A stretch of DNA of 64,000 nt from Panacagrimonas sp052389915. Lineage in GTDB: Bacteria; Pseudomonadota; Gammaproteobacteria; Nevskiales; Nevskiaceae. The notes below the pieces were generated by a model. It had not been told where the DNA came from. It made no database searches and saw only the letters and a program-made list of their open reading frames with translations. Location of the stretch: NCBI GenBank assembly GCA_052389915.1, contig JBQTHL010000048.1, positions 4,954 through 68,953 on the forward strand, given 5' to 3'. Shown in pieces: positions 24,916 through 36,204 of the stretch. The translations under genes and the position numbers were made by a program. Numbering within the stretch: the stretch's first letter is position 1; the number at the start of each line of letters is the position of its first letter.

Positions 24916-26103
24916 TCAGTGCTGTGATTTGCCGCGCGCGGCCTTGCGCGCCGCGGGATGAAAGCCCAGGTCCTTGGCGATGATCTGCAGCATCACCTCG
25001 TTGGCGCCGCCACCGATCGAGCACAGCCGCGTGTCGCGGAAGATGCGAGTGATCAGGTTGTCCCACATGAAGCCCTGGCCGCCCCAGAACTGCAAGCAGG
25101 CGGACGGCACCGTCTGGCCGAGCTGCCCGACCTTGAACTTGGCCATCGAGACGAGCATCGCCGCGGCCGCATCGCCAGCGATGTAATACTCGGCGGCCTC
25201 GCGCAGCAGCGCGCGCGCCGCGCAGCACTCGGCCTTGAGTTCGGCCAGCTTGCAGTGGATGAGCTGCTGATCGAGCAGCGGCTTGCCGAAGACCAGGCGC
25301 GTGGCGGTGTACTCGGCGGTGATATCGATGGCGTCCTCGATCTGGCTCAGGTACTTGCTGCCGGCAAACAGGCGCTCCTCCTGGAACTGCTGCATCTGGT
25401 AGATGAAGCCCTGCCCCTCCTCGCCGATCAGGAAGCGCCGCGGCACGCGCACTTCGTCGAGGAAGATCGGCGCCGTATCCGAGCTGCGCGCGCCGAGCTT
25501 GTTCAGCCGCTTGCCGCGGGTGACGCCCCGTGTGTCGGTGGGAACCACGATCAGGCTCTTGTTGTGATGGGGGGCGTCCTCGGTGCCGGTGTTGCACAGC
25601 AGGCACAGCCAGTCGGACTGCGTGCCGTTGGTAATCCACATCTTTGAGCCGTTGATCACGTAGTCGCCACCCTCGCGACGGGCGTGGGTCTTGATCGAGG
25701 CCACGTCCGAGCCCGCGCCGACCTCGCTCACGGCGATGCTCGCGACCTGCTCGCCGCGGATCGCAGGCACCAGGAACTCCCGCTTGAGCGCCTCCGAGCC
25801 GTAGCGCGCCAGGGCCGGCGTGGCCATGTCGGTCTGCACGCCGATGGCGGTGGACAGGCCCGAGCAGCGGATGCGGCCGATCTCTTCGGCGTAGACCAGC
25901 GAATAGCTGTAATCCAGCCCCTGCCCGCCGTACTCGACGGGCTTGGTGATGCCCAGGATGCCAGCACGGCCGAGCCTGGGGAACAGCTCGTGGGCCGGGA
26001 AGATGCCGGCCTCCTCCCAGGCATCGACATGCGGCGCGATTTCCGTTTCTATCAAACGCTTGATAGATTGACGAAGCAGTTCGTGTTCGTGGGTGAATCG
26101 CAT
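24916..26103 (-). CDS. Acyl-CoA dehydrogenase
   Basis: A 395-residue FAD-dependent dehydrogenase that forms the 2,3-double bond of acyl-CoAs. Visible motifs are VSEVGAGSDVASIKTHA (FAD/substrate site), WITNGTQSD, and the C-terminal FWGGQGFMWDNLITRIFRD followed by SIGGGANEVM, with the Glu in the normal base position. The ATG at 26103 gives the canonical start MRFTHEHELLRQSIKRLI and has AGGAG upstream. It is the first gene of a two-gene operon with the carboxylase at 23289, a pairing seen in citronellol and isovalerate-type pathways (dehydrogenation, then carboxylation). The 141-base gap to the divergent dehydrogenase at 26245 should contain both promoters. Confidence 0.88.
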   Translation of the reverse strand: MRFTHEHELLRQSIKRLIETEIAPHVDAWEEAGIFPAHELFPRLGRAGILGITKPVEYGGQGLDYSYSLVYAEEIGRIRCSGLSTAIGVQTDMATPALARYGSEALKREFLVPAIRGEQVASIAVSEVGAGSDVASIKTHARREGGDYVINGSKMWITNGTQSDWLCLLCNTGTEDAPHHNKSLIVVPTDTRGVTRGKRLNKLGARSSDTAPIFLDEVRVPRRFLIGEEGQGFIYQMQQFQEERLFAGSKYLSQIEDAIDITAEYTATRLVFGKPLLDQQLIHCKLAELKAECCAARALLREAAEYYIAGDAAAAMLVSMAKFKVGQLGQTVPSACLQFWGGQGFMWDNLITRIFRDTRLCSIGGGANEVMLQIIAKDLGFHPAARKAARGKSQH

Positions 26104-26244
26104 CGGACGGTTCTCCTGGGGCCACACGGAAAAGCGCGGCGCGGTCGCGGATGTGGGGCCGGCATCGGTTGCCGACCCCGGATCATTCATCCTCCGACCC
26201 TGCCGGCGCAAGAGGCAAACACATCTCGAGGAGTGGAACAGCCC

Positions 26245-27408
26245 ATGAAAACCCAGTGGATGCTCGACGAAGAGCAGGACCTCATCCGCCAGACCGCAGA
26301 GCGCTTCGCGCGTGATCGACTCCGGGAGGGCTACCAGGCCCGCGAAACGGTCCCGGGCATCGACCGCAAGCTGGCGCGCGAGATGGGTGCGCTCGGCCTG
26401 ATCGCGCCCAACGTGCCCGAGCGTTTCGGCGGCATCGGCGCGCCCAGCCTGGTCAACGGGCTGGTGTGTGAAGCCATTGCCTACGGCGACTTCAACCTCA
26501 GCTACCTCAACATGGTCACGCCGCTGATCTGCGAGGTGCTGCTGCACCATGCCGCCCCGGCGGTGCAGGAGCGGTACGTTCCGGCCTTGGCACGCGGGGA
26601 GACGATCTGCGCCCTGGGCCTGACCGAGCCCCGGGGCGGGTCCGACGCCGCGCACCTGACGGTCTCGGCCATGCGCAAGGGTGATCGCTACATCTTCAAG
26701 GGTGAAAAGACCTCGATCAGCTTCGCCGAGCAGGCCGACACCATGCTGACCTTTGCCCGCACCAACCCGGAAGAGCCCGGACCGCGCGGCATCTCGGCGT
26801 TCATCGTCCCGCTCGATCTGCCGGGCGTGAGCCGCACCGCGTTCAAGGACATCGGCACCAAGCCGGTCGGCCGCGGCTCGGTGTTCTTCGACGAGGTGGA
26901 GGTCCCTGCCAGCGCGATGATCGGGCACGAGAACACCGGCTTCACGCAGGTGATGGAGGGCTTCGACCTCAGCCGCATCCTGATCGCCCTGCAGTGCATT
27001 GGCGCGGCGCAGGCGTCAGTCGATGAAACCTGGCAGTACGTCACCGAGCGCGAAGCCTTCGGCTACCGGCTCTCCAAGTTCCAGGGTGTCTCCTTTCCGC
27101 TGGCAGAGCATGAGAGCCAGCTCGAGTCCTTCCGCCAGCTGTGCCTGCACGCGCTGCGCCTGCGCGACGCCGGCCTTCGGCACACGCGCGAAGCGGCCAT
27201 GGTGAAGTGGATGGCACCGAAGTACTGCACCGACATCATCCACAACTGCCTGCTGCTGCACGGACACTACGGCTACACCACCGACCTGCCGCACCAGCAG
27301 CGCCTGCGCGACGTCATGGGCCTGCAGATCGGCGACGGCACGGCGCAGATCATGAAAACCATCGTCGCCCGCGAATCGGTGGGCAGCGTGGCGGTGCACT
27401 ACAAGTAG
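26245..27408 (+). CDS. Acyl-CoA dehydrogenase, cyclohexanecarboxyl-CoA dehydrogenase-like
   Basis: A 387-residue acyl-CoA dehydrogenase homologue. FAD/substrate blocks include LGLTEPRGGSDAAHL and FKGEKTSISFAEQAD. The usual catalytic glutamate in the motif GTxEI is absent: this protein reads IGDGTAQIMK with Gln at that place. The dehydrogenases of alicyclic acids use an aspartate earlier in the sequence instead, and D82 in AIAYGDFNLSYL is a good candidate. The N-terminal style (RFARDRLREGYQARE) also fits that group. I therefore suggest oxidation of a cyclic acyl-CoA, with moderate confidence. The ATG at 26245 follows GAGG/AGGAG-like bases (26228-26233); longer upstream reading is antisense to the neighbour. 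Confidence 0.78.
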   Translation: MKTQWMLDEEQDLIRQTAERFARDRLREGYQARETVPGIDRKLAREMGALGLIAPNVPERFGGIGAPSLVNGLVCEAIAYGDFNLSYLNMVTPLICEVLLHHAAPAVQERYVPALARGETICALGLTEPRGGSDAAHLTVSAMRKGDRYIFKGEKTSISFAEQADTMLTFARTNPEEPGPRGISAFIVPLDLPGVSRTAFKDIGTKPVGRGSVFFDEVEVPASAMIGHENTGFTQVMEGFDLSRILIALQCIGAAQASVDETWQYVTEREAFGYRLSKFQGVSFPLAEHESQLESFRQLCLHALRLRDAGLRHTREAAMVKWMAPKYCTDIIHNCLLLHGHYGYTTDLPHQQRLRDVMGLQIGDGTAQIMKTIVARESVGSVAVHYK

Positions 27409-27472
27409 GCTCAAGGCCGCGCGGGCATCGGCCACCACGCCGGTATCCCGCACCGCCAAACTTATCGCGCGT

Positions 27473-27490
27473 AGTGTGCATGCGCACACT
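27473..27490. promoter_or_regulatory. Inverted repeat in the PQQ dehydrogenase promoter region
   Basis: AGTGTGC (27473-27479) and GCACACT (27484-27490) are perfect reverse complements around ATGC. The site lies about 75 bases upstream of the start of the dehydrogenase gene at 27566, within the 157-base gap after the acyl-CoA dehydrogenase. A regulator operator is plausible; no run of T follows, which argues against a terminator. Confidence 0.45.
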
Positions 27491-27565
27491 GCAATGCCGA
27501 AGGGCGCCCCGGGCTTCGGGGGATTCGGCGGACTCGGGAATCCAGGTACTCACGGGAATAACTTC

Positions 27566-29722
27566 ATGAACATCGTGCACAAGATTGCGGCGGCCGCTCG
27601 CCACGGCCTTTGCGGGTTCGCGCTGGCACTTGCAACGTCCTCGGCCGCAGGGGCAGTGGAATCCCAGGAATTGCTGAAGCATGCGTCCGGAGGGCGCGAC
27701 TGGCCGGCCGGCGGCGGCACCTTCAGCGAGCAGCGGTTCAGTCCGCTGGAGCAGATCAATCGAGGCAACGTGGGCGGGCTGGGCCTGGCCTGGTCTCTGG
27801 AGCTGCCGGACGTGTGGAACGTCTCGTCCACGCCCGTGGCGGTGGACGGCGTGATCTACATGGCCGTGGGCTACACCGTGGTGTACGCGGTCGATGCGCG
27901 CAGCGGCAAGGTCCTGTGGACCTACGACGCCAAGACCGACCCGCTCAAGATGCGCATGGGCTGGGGCATCCGCGGCATCGCCTACTGGGATGGCCGGGTC
28001 TACGCCGGGGTGCAGGACGGCCGGCTCATCTCGCTGGACGCGGCCACGGGCCAGCTCGCCTGGGAAGTGATGACCACCGAGCCCGGCGACAACCGCTACA
28101 TCACCGGCGCGCCGCGCGTGTTTAACGGCAAGGTGCTGATCGGTCACGGCGGCGCGGATTACGGCCAGGTGCGCGGCTACGTCACGGCTTACGACGCCAT
28201 CACCGGCCAGCAGCTCTGGCGCTGGTGGACGGTGCCCGGCAACCCCGCCGACGGCTTCGAAAACACCGCCATGGAAATGGCCGCCAAGACCTGGACCGAC
28301 GAATGGTGGAAGTCCGGCGGCGGCGGCACCGTCTGGCACGCCATGACCTACGACCCGGAATTCAACCGCGTCTACCTGGGGACCGGCAACGGCTCGCCCT
28401 GGAACCAGAAGCTGCGCAGCCCGGGCGGAGGCGACAATCTGTTCCTGAGTTCGGTGGTCGCGCTGGATGCTGACACCGGCGAGTATGTCTGGCACTACCA
28501 GACCAACCCGGGCGAGACCTGGGACTACAACTCGGCCATGGACATGGTGCTGGCGGACGTGAAGCTCGACGGCACGGCGCGCAAGGTGCTGATGCACGCA
28601 CCCAAGAACGGGTTCTTCTACGTGATCGACCGCAAGGACGGAAAACTCCTCTCGGCCGAGAAGATCGCCAAGGTCACCTGGGCCTCGCACATCGATCTGG
28701 TCAGCGGCCGGCCGGTGGAGCTGCCCGGCGTGCGCTATCCCGACGGCGAGTCGATCATCTTTCCGGGCCCCGCCGGCGCCCACAACTGGCAGCCTATGGC
28801 CTACAGCCCGGACACCGGGCTGATGTACATCCCCACGCGCGAGATGGCCGGCTACTACGACGACCGCGGCATCACGCGCGAGAACTGGTCGCCCACGGGC
28901 CTGATGCCGGTGGGCGTCAAGCTGTTCTTCGACGACATTCCGCGCAGCGCCGCGAGTACTTACGTCCAGGCCTGGAACCCCGTGATGCAGCGCCGTGTCT
29001 GGAAGCTAGACACGCCCGGCGGCACCAACGGCGGCGTGCTGGTGTCGCGCGGCGGGCTGGTGTTCCAGGGACGTTCGGACGGCGATTTCTCCGCAATCGA
29101 TGCCGACACAGGCGCGCTGCTCTGGCGCAGCCCGATGGGGGTGGGCACGCAGGCAGCGCCGATCACCTACGAGGTGGACGGCGTGCAGTACGTGTCCATC
29201 CTTGCCGGCTGGGCAGGCAGCCCGATGCTGATGGGTTCGCTGAGCTCGCAGAGTGGCTGGGTGGGCCGGGCCTACCCGCGCCGTCTGCTGACCTACCGCC
29301 TGGGCGGCACGGCGGCGCTGACGGAATCACCGGCCCCGCAGACCGTGGTGACGCCGCTGCCAGCACCCGATTTCAAGGTGGATGCCGAAGCCGCCGAGCG
29401 CGGCAAGCTGGTTTACGCCACCCGGTGCATGCTCTGCCACGGTGCCGCGGCCGTAGCCGGAGGCTACGCGCCGGACCTGCGTGCCTCGCCGGTCCCGCTG
29501 CAGGCCGCCGCCTTCGATGGCATCGTGCGTGATGGCGCGTTGCTCGCGCGCGGCATGCCGCCGTTCCCGGAATTCGGCGATGCCGAGCTCCTCGCGCTGC
29601 GCCACTACATCCGCCAGCGCGCCGTGCACGAACCCGGCCTGTTCGAACGCGCCCGGTTTTACGGGCACATGCTCTGGGTGATGGCGAAGATGAAGCTCAT
29701 GGCCTGGGGCCTGATGGGTTAG
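27566..29722 (+). CDS. PQQ-dependent quinohaemoprotein alcohol dehydrogenase
   Basis: A 718-residue periplasmic enzyme. It has a signal peptide (GLCGFALALATSSAAGA), then an eight-bladed propeller with tryptophan-docking repeats (VDGVIYMAVGYTVVYAVDAR, SGKVLWTYDA, DADTGEYVWHYQTNPGETWD). A cytochrome c domain at the end carries the haem motif CMLCH and the likely axial Met in RGMPPF. It oxidises alcohols or aldehydes and passes electrons to the respiratory chain. The active-site Asp is seen in GGGDNLF. Unusually, the pair of adjacent cysteines normal near residue 105 is missing (LKMRMGWGIRGIAYW), and there is no other Cys before the haem site. The ATG at 27566 was chosen to give a clean signal peptide; longer starts add unlike sequence. 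Confidence 0.85.
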   Translation: MNIVHKIAAAARHGLCGFALALATSSAAGAVESQELLKHASGGRDWPAGGGTFSEQRFSPLEQINRGNVGGLGLAWSLELPDVWNVSSTPVAVDGVIYMAVGYTVVYAVDARSGKVLWTYDAKTDPLKMRMGWGIRGIAYWDGRVYAGVQDGRLISLDAATGQLAWEVMTTEPGDNRYITGAPRVFNGKVLIGHGGADYGQVRGYVTAYDAITGQQLWRWWTVPGNPADGFENTAMEMAAKTWTDEWWKSGGGGTVWHAMTYDPEFNRVYLGTGNGSPWNQKLRSPGGGDNLFLSSVVALDADTGEYVWHYQTNPGETWDYNSAMDMVLADVKLDGTARKVLMHAPKNGFFYVIDRKDGKLLSAEKIAKVTWASHIDLVSGRPVELPGVRYPDGESIIFPGPAGAHNWQPMAYSPDTGLMYIPTREMAGYYDDRGITRENWSPTGLMPVGVKLFFDDIPRSAASTYVQAWNPVMQRRVWKLDTPGGTNGGVLVSRGGLVFQGRSDGDFSAIDADTGALLWRSPMGVGTQAAPITYEVDGVQYVSILAGWAGSPMLMGSLSSQSGWVGRAYPRRLLTYRLGGTAALTESPAPQTVVTPLPAPDFKVDAEAAERGKLVYATRCMLCHGAAAVAGGYAPDLRASPVPLQAAAFDGIVRDGALLARGMPPFPEFGDAELLALRHYIRQRAVHEPGLFERARFYGHMLWVMAKMKLMAWGLMG

Positions 29723-29743
29723 CGTGTCCTTCGGTCTACGGGT

Positions 29744-32700
29744 TCACTCCGCTGTCCGAGGCGCGGGCGGCGGAGCCCACTCCGGGTGCTTCAGCGCCGC
29801 GCGGTAGTAGAGCGGCGGCAGCAGCACGAGCGTCAGCGCGGTCGAGGCCAGGGTGCCGAAGATCAGCGAGGTGGCCAGGCCCGAGAACATCGGATCGCGG
29901 TACAGCACCAGTGTGCCCAGGATCACGGTCAGCGCGGTCAGGATGATCGGCCGCAGGCGCACGGAGCCGGCGCGCTGCACGGCTTCTTCCAGTGAGCGTC
30001 CCTCGCGCTGGTAGTCGTGCACAAAGTCGATGATCAGCAGCGAGTTGCGGATCACCACGCCGGCCAGCGCCACCACGCCGACCATCGAGGCCATGCTGAA
30101 CGGAATGCCGAGCAGCCAGTGGCCCGGGAAGATCCCGATCAGGCCGAAGGGAATCGCCGTCATGCCCATCAGCGGCAGGCTGAAGGAGCGGTAATTGGCC
30201 ACCAGCAGCAGGTAGATGATCACCACCACCACACCCATGATCGCGCCCATCTCGCGCGCGGCATCCAGGGTCAGGCGCATCTCGCCGTCCCACAGCAGCT
30301 CGTAGCCGGCGATGGTGTCGGGCGTCTGCGCGTTGAGCGCGACGTTTCCGGTGCGCAGGAAAACGCCGGCGATTTCCTGGCCGTCGAGATCGCGGTGCAT
30401 GTCCATGACGGCATTCACCGACCCGGTCGCGTTGATCACGTTGCCACCGACGTAGGTCACGCGCTCGTTGTCCTTGCGCAGGATCGGCCGGTGGCTGGGG
30501 CGGCGTTCCACCCGGGTCAGCTCAGACAGCGGCACCGGCTCGCCGGCGCGGTTCTTGACGAAGGTGTTGTCCAGGCGCAGGGGATCGATGCGCGTCTCGC
30601 GCGGCACGTCCAGGCGGATCGGCACCGGGCGCAGCTCGCCGGGCAGGCGGGCCTCGGACACCACCACGCCACTCATCAGCACGCGCACGGTCTGTTCGAT
30701 GTCGGCCGTGGTCACGCCGGAGAGCAGCGCCTTCTCCTTGTCCACCACGATGTCGATGCGCTCGGCCTCGACCGGCTCGGTATCGAAGACGTCGACCACG
30801 CCCCAGGTCTGACGAAAACGCTCCTTGATCTTGGCGGAGAGCGCGGCGAGCGTCTCCGGATCGCTGCCGTGGATGTTCGCGAGGACAATGGCGCGCGACG
30901 GCGGACCTGGCGGCGACTCCATGAATCGCACATCCATATCCGGATGGCGCGCGCGCAGGCCGGCAGTGGCCGCGCGCAGTTCCTCCACCACCCGCATCGA
31001 GGGCGTGCTGCGCAACGACTTGTCGACCAGGTTAACGCGAATCTCGGCCACGTGCGGACCGAAGCGGTTGTTGCCGCCGCCGACCTGCGAGGCGAAGTCC
31101 ACCACCCCCGGCATGCCGACGAAGGTCAGGTAATGGTCCACCAGCGGGTGCCGGCCGACGATCTGTCCGACCTCGCGCGCCACCCGGTCGGTGGTTTCCA
31201 CCGGCACGTTCTCCGGCAGATCGAGCGTGATTGCGAAGGTGTTGCGGTCGTCCTTGGGCATGATCGAAATGCCCACACTGCCGAAGGACAGCGGACCCGA
31301 CGGTCCCTCCGCACGGACAAACTGCCAGGCCGGCATGGTGAAGGAGCCGCCTAGCGCGAGAAACACCAGGATCGTGGCGATGCGCATGCGGCGGGGGCTG
31401 TGGATCAGGCCTTCCACCAGGCGCTCGTAGGAGCGGTGCAGCGGACCGGTCGAGGCTTCCGCCGCGTGGTCCGCGGTGGCATGCGGCCTGAGCCAGCGTG
31501 CGCTGGCCCAGGGCACCACGATATACGCCACCGCCAGCGAGCAGGCAATGGCCACGGGAACGTTGTAGGCCACGTCGGCGAAGAACGCGCCATTCATACC
31601 GGTGAGCAGCTGCAGCGAGGCAAACACCAGCACGATGGTGATGGTGGCCATGGTGGTCGGCTTGCCGATCTCGTTGGCGGCCGTCACCGCGGTGCGCACC
31701 GGGTCGGACGTGCCGTGTTCGTAGTGGCGGTGAATGTTTTCGATCACCACGATCGCGTCGTCCACCAGCATCCCCAGGGACAGGATCAGCGCGAACAGCG
31801 AGATGCGGTTGATGGTGACGCCGGTGAGATAGTCCACGGCCACCGTCAGGCTCAGCACCAGCGGCACCGAGACGCACACGATCAGCGCCTGCCGCAGGCC
31901 CAGAAAGGGGATCAGCACGAGCATCACCGCGCCGACCGCCACCGCCAGGTCGAAGAGCAGCTTGTCCACCGTGTGGTCGGCCTCGACGCCATCGTTGCGG
32001 GTGGTTACCACCTCCACGCCGCTCGGCACGTACTGCGCCCGCATCTGCTCGATCATCGCCAGAATCGAGTCGGCGACGACCACCGCATTGACATTGGGCT
32101 TCTTGGCCACCGCGATCGTCACCGCCGGCAGCTCGCCGCGCGTGGCATCGGCCGCGGCGCGCGCATCGGCCGGGCCGAAGGCCAGGCGGCTCAGGAAGGC
32201 CGGGTCGGCGGGCGGTCCATCCACCACCTCGCCGACGTCCTCCAGGTAGATCATCTGCCCGCCCACCGCGCCCAGCGGCATGCGCCGCACGGCTTCCAGC
32301 GAGGTGAAGTGGCCTCTCACGAACACGTCCTGCCGCTCGCCGCCGCTGACCGATTCGCCGACCCGCGCCGACAGGTTGGAAGCGCGCACCATGGCAATGC
32401 CGTCACCCAGGGTCAGGCCGTAGGCCTGCATCCGCGCCGGGTCCAGATTCAACCGTATCTCGCGCTCGCGCCCGCCGTGGATCGAGGCGACGGACACTGC
32501 TTCCAGGGTGCTCAGGCGCTCGGCCATGCGCTCGGCGATTCGCCGCAGGGCGTAGTCGTCGTAGGTGCCGGACGCCAGAGTGACGGCGACGATGGGCACG
32601 TCATCCACGTCCACCCGATGGACGATGGGATCGAGCGTGCCCGCCGGCAGCGTTTGCCGATAGGCCGTCACGCGCTCGAACACGCGCTGGATCGCCACGT

Positions 32701-33028
32701 CTTCGTTCTGGCCGACGTGAAACTGCAACTGCACCTGCCCCATGCCCTCTGCAGCGACGGCGTAGCTGTGCTCCACGCCGTCGATCTCGCGCAGGTGGCC
32801 CTCCATGGGCGCGACGATCAGGCGCTCCATCTCCATCGGCGTGCTGCCGGGAAGCATGAACGTCACCACCGCACCGGGGACGATGATCTGCGGGTTTTCC
32901 TCGCGCGGCGTGGTGAGCGCCGAGTAGATGCCCAGCAGGAACACCGCCAGCACCAGCACCGGCGTGAGCTTGGACTGCACGAACACGCCGGCCAGCCAGC
33001 CGGCGATGTTCATCCGCTGCTCGCTCAT
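29744..33028 (-). CDS. RND family efflux pump, inner-membrane transporter
   Basis: A 1094-residue AcrB-like proton-driven exporter with duplicated halves. It has an N-terminal membrane helix (KLTPVLVLAVFLLGIYSA), a large periplasmic loop, a first transmembrane bundle containing GMLVDDAIVVIENIHRHYEH with the paired Asp of the proton relay, and a second bundle with GVVALAGVVIRNSLLIIDF. The Lys normally found in that last motif is replaced by Arg. The substrate is unknown; the gene's place among terpene/acyl-CoA genes suggests hydrophobic compounds or solvents. It starts one base after the stop of the adaptor gene at 33030. No outer-membrane channel gene is nearby. It runs towards the PQQ dehydrogenase gene, with only 21 bases between stops. 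Confidence 0.9.
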   Translation of the reverse strand: MSEQRMNIAGWLAGVFVQSKLTPVLVLAVFLLGIYSALTTPREENPQIIVPGAVVTFMLPGSTPMEMERLIVAPMEGHLREIDGVEHSYAVAAEGMGQVQLQFHVGQNEDVAIQRVFERVTAYRQTLPAGTLDPIVHRVDVDDVPIVAVTLASGTYDDYALRRIAERMAERLSTLEAVSVASIHGGREREIRLNLDPARMQAYGLTLGDGIAMVRASNLSARVGESVSGGERQDVFVRGHFTSLEAVRRMPLGAVGGQMIYLEDVGEVVDGPPADPAFLSRLAFGPADARAAADATRGELPAVTIAVAKKPNVNAVVVADSILAMIEQMRAQYVPSGVEVVTTRNDGVEADHTVDKLLFDLAVAVGAVMLVLIPFLGLRQALIVCVSVPLVLSLTVAVDYLTGVTINRISLFALILSLGMLVDDAIVVIENIHRHYEHGTSDPVRTAVTAANEIGKPTTMATITIVLVFASLQLLTGMNGAFFADVAYNVPVAIACSLAVAYIVVPWASARWLRPHATADHAAEASTGPLHRSYERLVEGLIHSPRRMRIATILVFLALGGSFTMPAWQFVRAEGPSGPLSFGSVGISIMPKDDRNTFAITLDLPENVPVETTDRVAREVGQIVGRHPLVDHYLTFVGMPGVVDFASQVGGGNNRFGPHVAEIRVNLVDKSLRSTPSMRVVEELRAATAGLRARHPDMDVRFMESPPGPPSRAIVLANIHGSDPETLAALSAKIKERFRQTWGVVDVFDTEPVEAERIDIVVDKEKALLSGVTTADIEQTVRVLMSGVVVSEARLPGELRPVPIRLDVPRETRIDPLRLDNTFVKNRAGEPVPLSELTRVERRPSHRPILRKDNERVTYVGGNVINATGSVNAVMDMHRDLDGQEIAGVFLRTGNVALNAQTPDTIAGYELLWDGEMRLTLDAAREMGAIMGVVVVIIYLLLVANYRSFSLPLMGMTAIPFGLIGIFPGHWLLGIPFSMASMVGVVALAGVVIRNSLLIIDFVHDYQREGRSLEEAVQRAGSVRLRPIILTALTVILGTLVLYRDPMFSGLATSLIFGTLASTALTLVLLPPLYYRAALKHPEWAPPPAPRTAE

Positions 33029-33029
33029 G

Positions 33030-34193
33030 TCAGGCCTTCGGAGCGGGCACAGGGGATGCCTGCGTCGGCGGCGCGGTCTGCGATCCGCTTGCGGGCGCGG
33101 CGGGAGAACGCACGCGATCGCCTTCGCGAAGATCGCCCGGCGGATCGAGCACGATCCGCTCGCCCGCGTCGAGGCCCGCCGGCACCATCACGCCTTCCGG
33201 CACTGGGTGCTCGGTCCGCAGCCAGCGGAAGCGGGCCAGGTCCTGCGCATCGAGCACGTAAACCCCGCGCAGTCCGCCGCGCTCGACGATCGCCCGCGGT
33301 GGCACGACGAGGGCGGTCTGCTCGCCCACCGTGAACTGCGCACGACCGAACATGCCGGGCAGCAGGCCCGCACCCTCCGGCAGCGAGATCTTCACGCGAA
33401 ACCCGCGCGTGGCCGGGTTGCCGGACGGCACCACGCGCAGTACCTGGCTGTCCAGCGTGGCGTCGAGCGCGTCAAAGCGGAGTCGCACCGCGTCGCCCAC
33501 GCGAATCTGCTGCACTCGCTGCTCGGAGACGAAAGTCTCGAACAGCAGCGCGGTGTCCGCTTCCACCGTGATGAGCGGCATGCCGGGCGAAGCCAGGTCG
33601 CCTTCCCGGCGATGCCGCGCCACCACCACGCCGGCCACCGGGCTGATGATGCGGACGTACTGGCGCTCCGCGACCGCCCGGGAAAGCGCCGCTTCGGCGG
33701 CGGCAAGTCCTTCAGACGCCACCTCCCATTGCAGGCGCGCCTTGCGCACCTGGGCCTCGGCCACCAGCGCGCGCTTGTAGAGCCCCTGGCTGTCCTCCAG
33801 ATCGCGCGCCGCATCGCGCTGGGCGGCGCGAGCGCGCCCGCGCTCCGCTTCGGCCACCCGCACGGCTGCGTCGACATCCTTGCTGTCCAGCGTCGCAAGC
33901 GGGTCGCCGAGCGCCACGCGCTGGCCCTCGGTAACCTCCAGGCTGCGGACGTAGGCTGCGATCCGCGAGCTGATCTCCACACGCTCGTCGGACATCACCG
34001 ACCCGGTGACGCTGTACAGCACCGGCACCGATCGGAGCACCACCGTCAGGGTCCGCGCCTGCAACTCGGCCACCGCGGGGACATGCGAGGCGGGCCCGCC
34101 ACCGCCGCAAGCGGTCAGCGCCGAGCCGACCAGCACTGCGCACAGGGCGACCGCGCGGACTCTGCCCCCACCCCGACTCGTCTCGACCGCCAT
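33030..34193 (-). CDS. RND pump periplasmic adaptor lipoprotein
   Basis: A 387-residue membrane-fusion protein. A lipobox (GSALTACGG) marks it as a lipoprotein anchored in the inner membrane. It then shows the barrel-sandwich halves (SSRIAAYVRSLEVTEGQRV and VRIISPVAGVVVARHRREGD) around an alpha-hairpin (about residues 105-165, rich in Ala/Arg/Glu), and a beta-barrel ending PRAIVERGGLRGVYVLD. It couples the transporter at 29744 to an outer-membrane channel. It is first in this operon. The start codon ATG at 34193 is preceded by an A-rich stretch with no strong ribosome site. The 169-base gap to the divergent gene at 34363 contains the CTAAC palindrome. Confidence 0.88.
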   Translation of the reverse strand: MAVETSRGGGRVRAVALCAVLVGSALTACGGGGPASHVPAVAELQARTLTVVLRSVPVLYSVTGSVMSDERVEISSRIAAYVRSLEVTEGQRVALGDPLATLDSKDVDAAVRVAEAERGRARAAQRDAARDLEDSQGLYKRALVAEAQVRKARLQWEVASEGLAAAEAALSRAVAERQYVRIISPVAGVVVARHRREGDLASPGMPLITVEADTALLFETFVSEQRVQQIRVGDAVRLRFDALDATLDSQVLRVVPSGNPATRGFRVKISLPEGAGLLPGMFGRAQFTVGEQTALVVPPRAIVERGGLRGVYVLDAQDLARFRWLRTEHPVPEGVMVPAGLDAGERIVLDPPGDLREGDRVRSPAAPASGSQTAPPTQASPVPAPKA

Positions 34194-34312
34194 TTTTTTC
34201 CGTTCCCGGTTTGCCGCTGCGCCCCAACCCGGGATCGCCGCGGATAGATATGTCCCGTGCCGACACCAGCTGCGACGCAGCGAGCCAGTGAGCCAGTGAG
34301 CCGACAGTTTAC

Positions 34313-34326
34313 CTAACAGACGTTAG
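34313..34326. promoter_or_regulatory. Palindromic operator CTAAC-N4-GTTAG
   Basis: CTAACAGACGTTAG is a 5+4+5 inverted repeat lying 36 bases before the ATG at 34363 and about 120 bases from the divergent adaptor gene. The same architecture occurs at 57499-57512. Size and symmetry suit a TetR-type repressor of acyl-CoA genes. Confidence 0.6.
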
Positions 34327-34362
34327 ACTGAGACTATTCGTCATTCGCGCGCCCAGCTGCCC

Positions 34363-36204
<1,842 letters not shown>

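Noticed and set aside
31400..33334. Long open frame opposite the RND transporter gene
   Set aside because: It is the His/Arg-rich antisense shadow of a GC-rich gene; similar long shadows lie opposite 23289-24905, 43561-45360 and 45357-47315.
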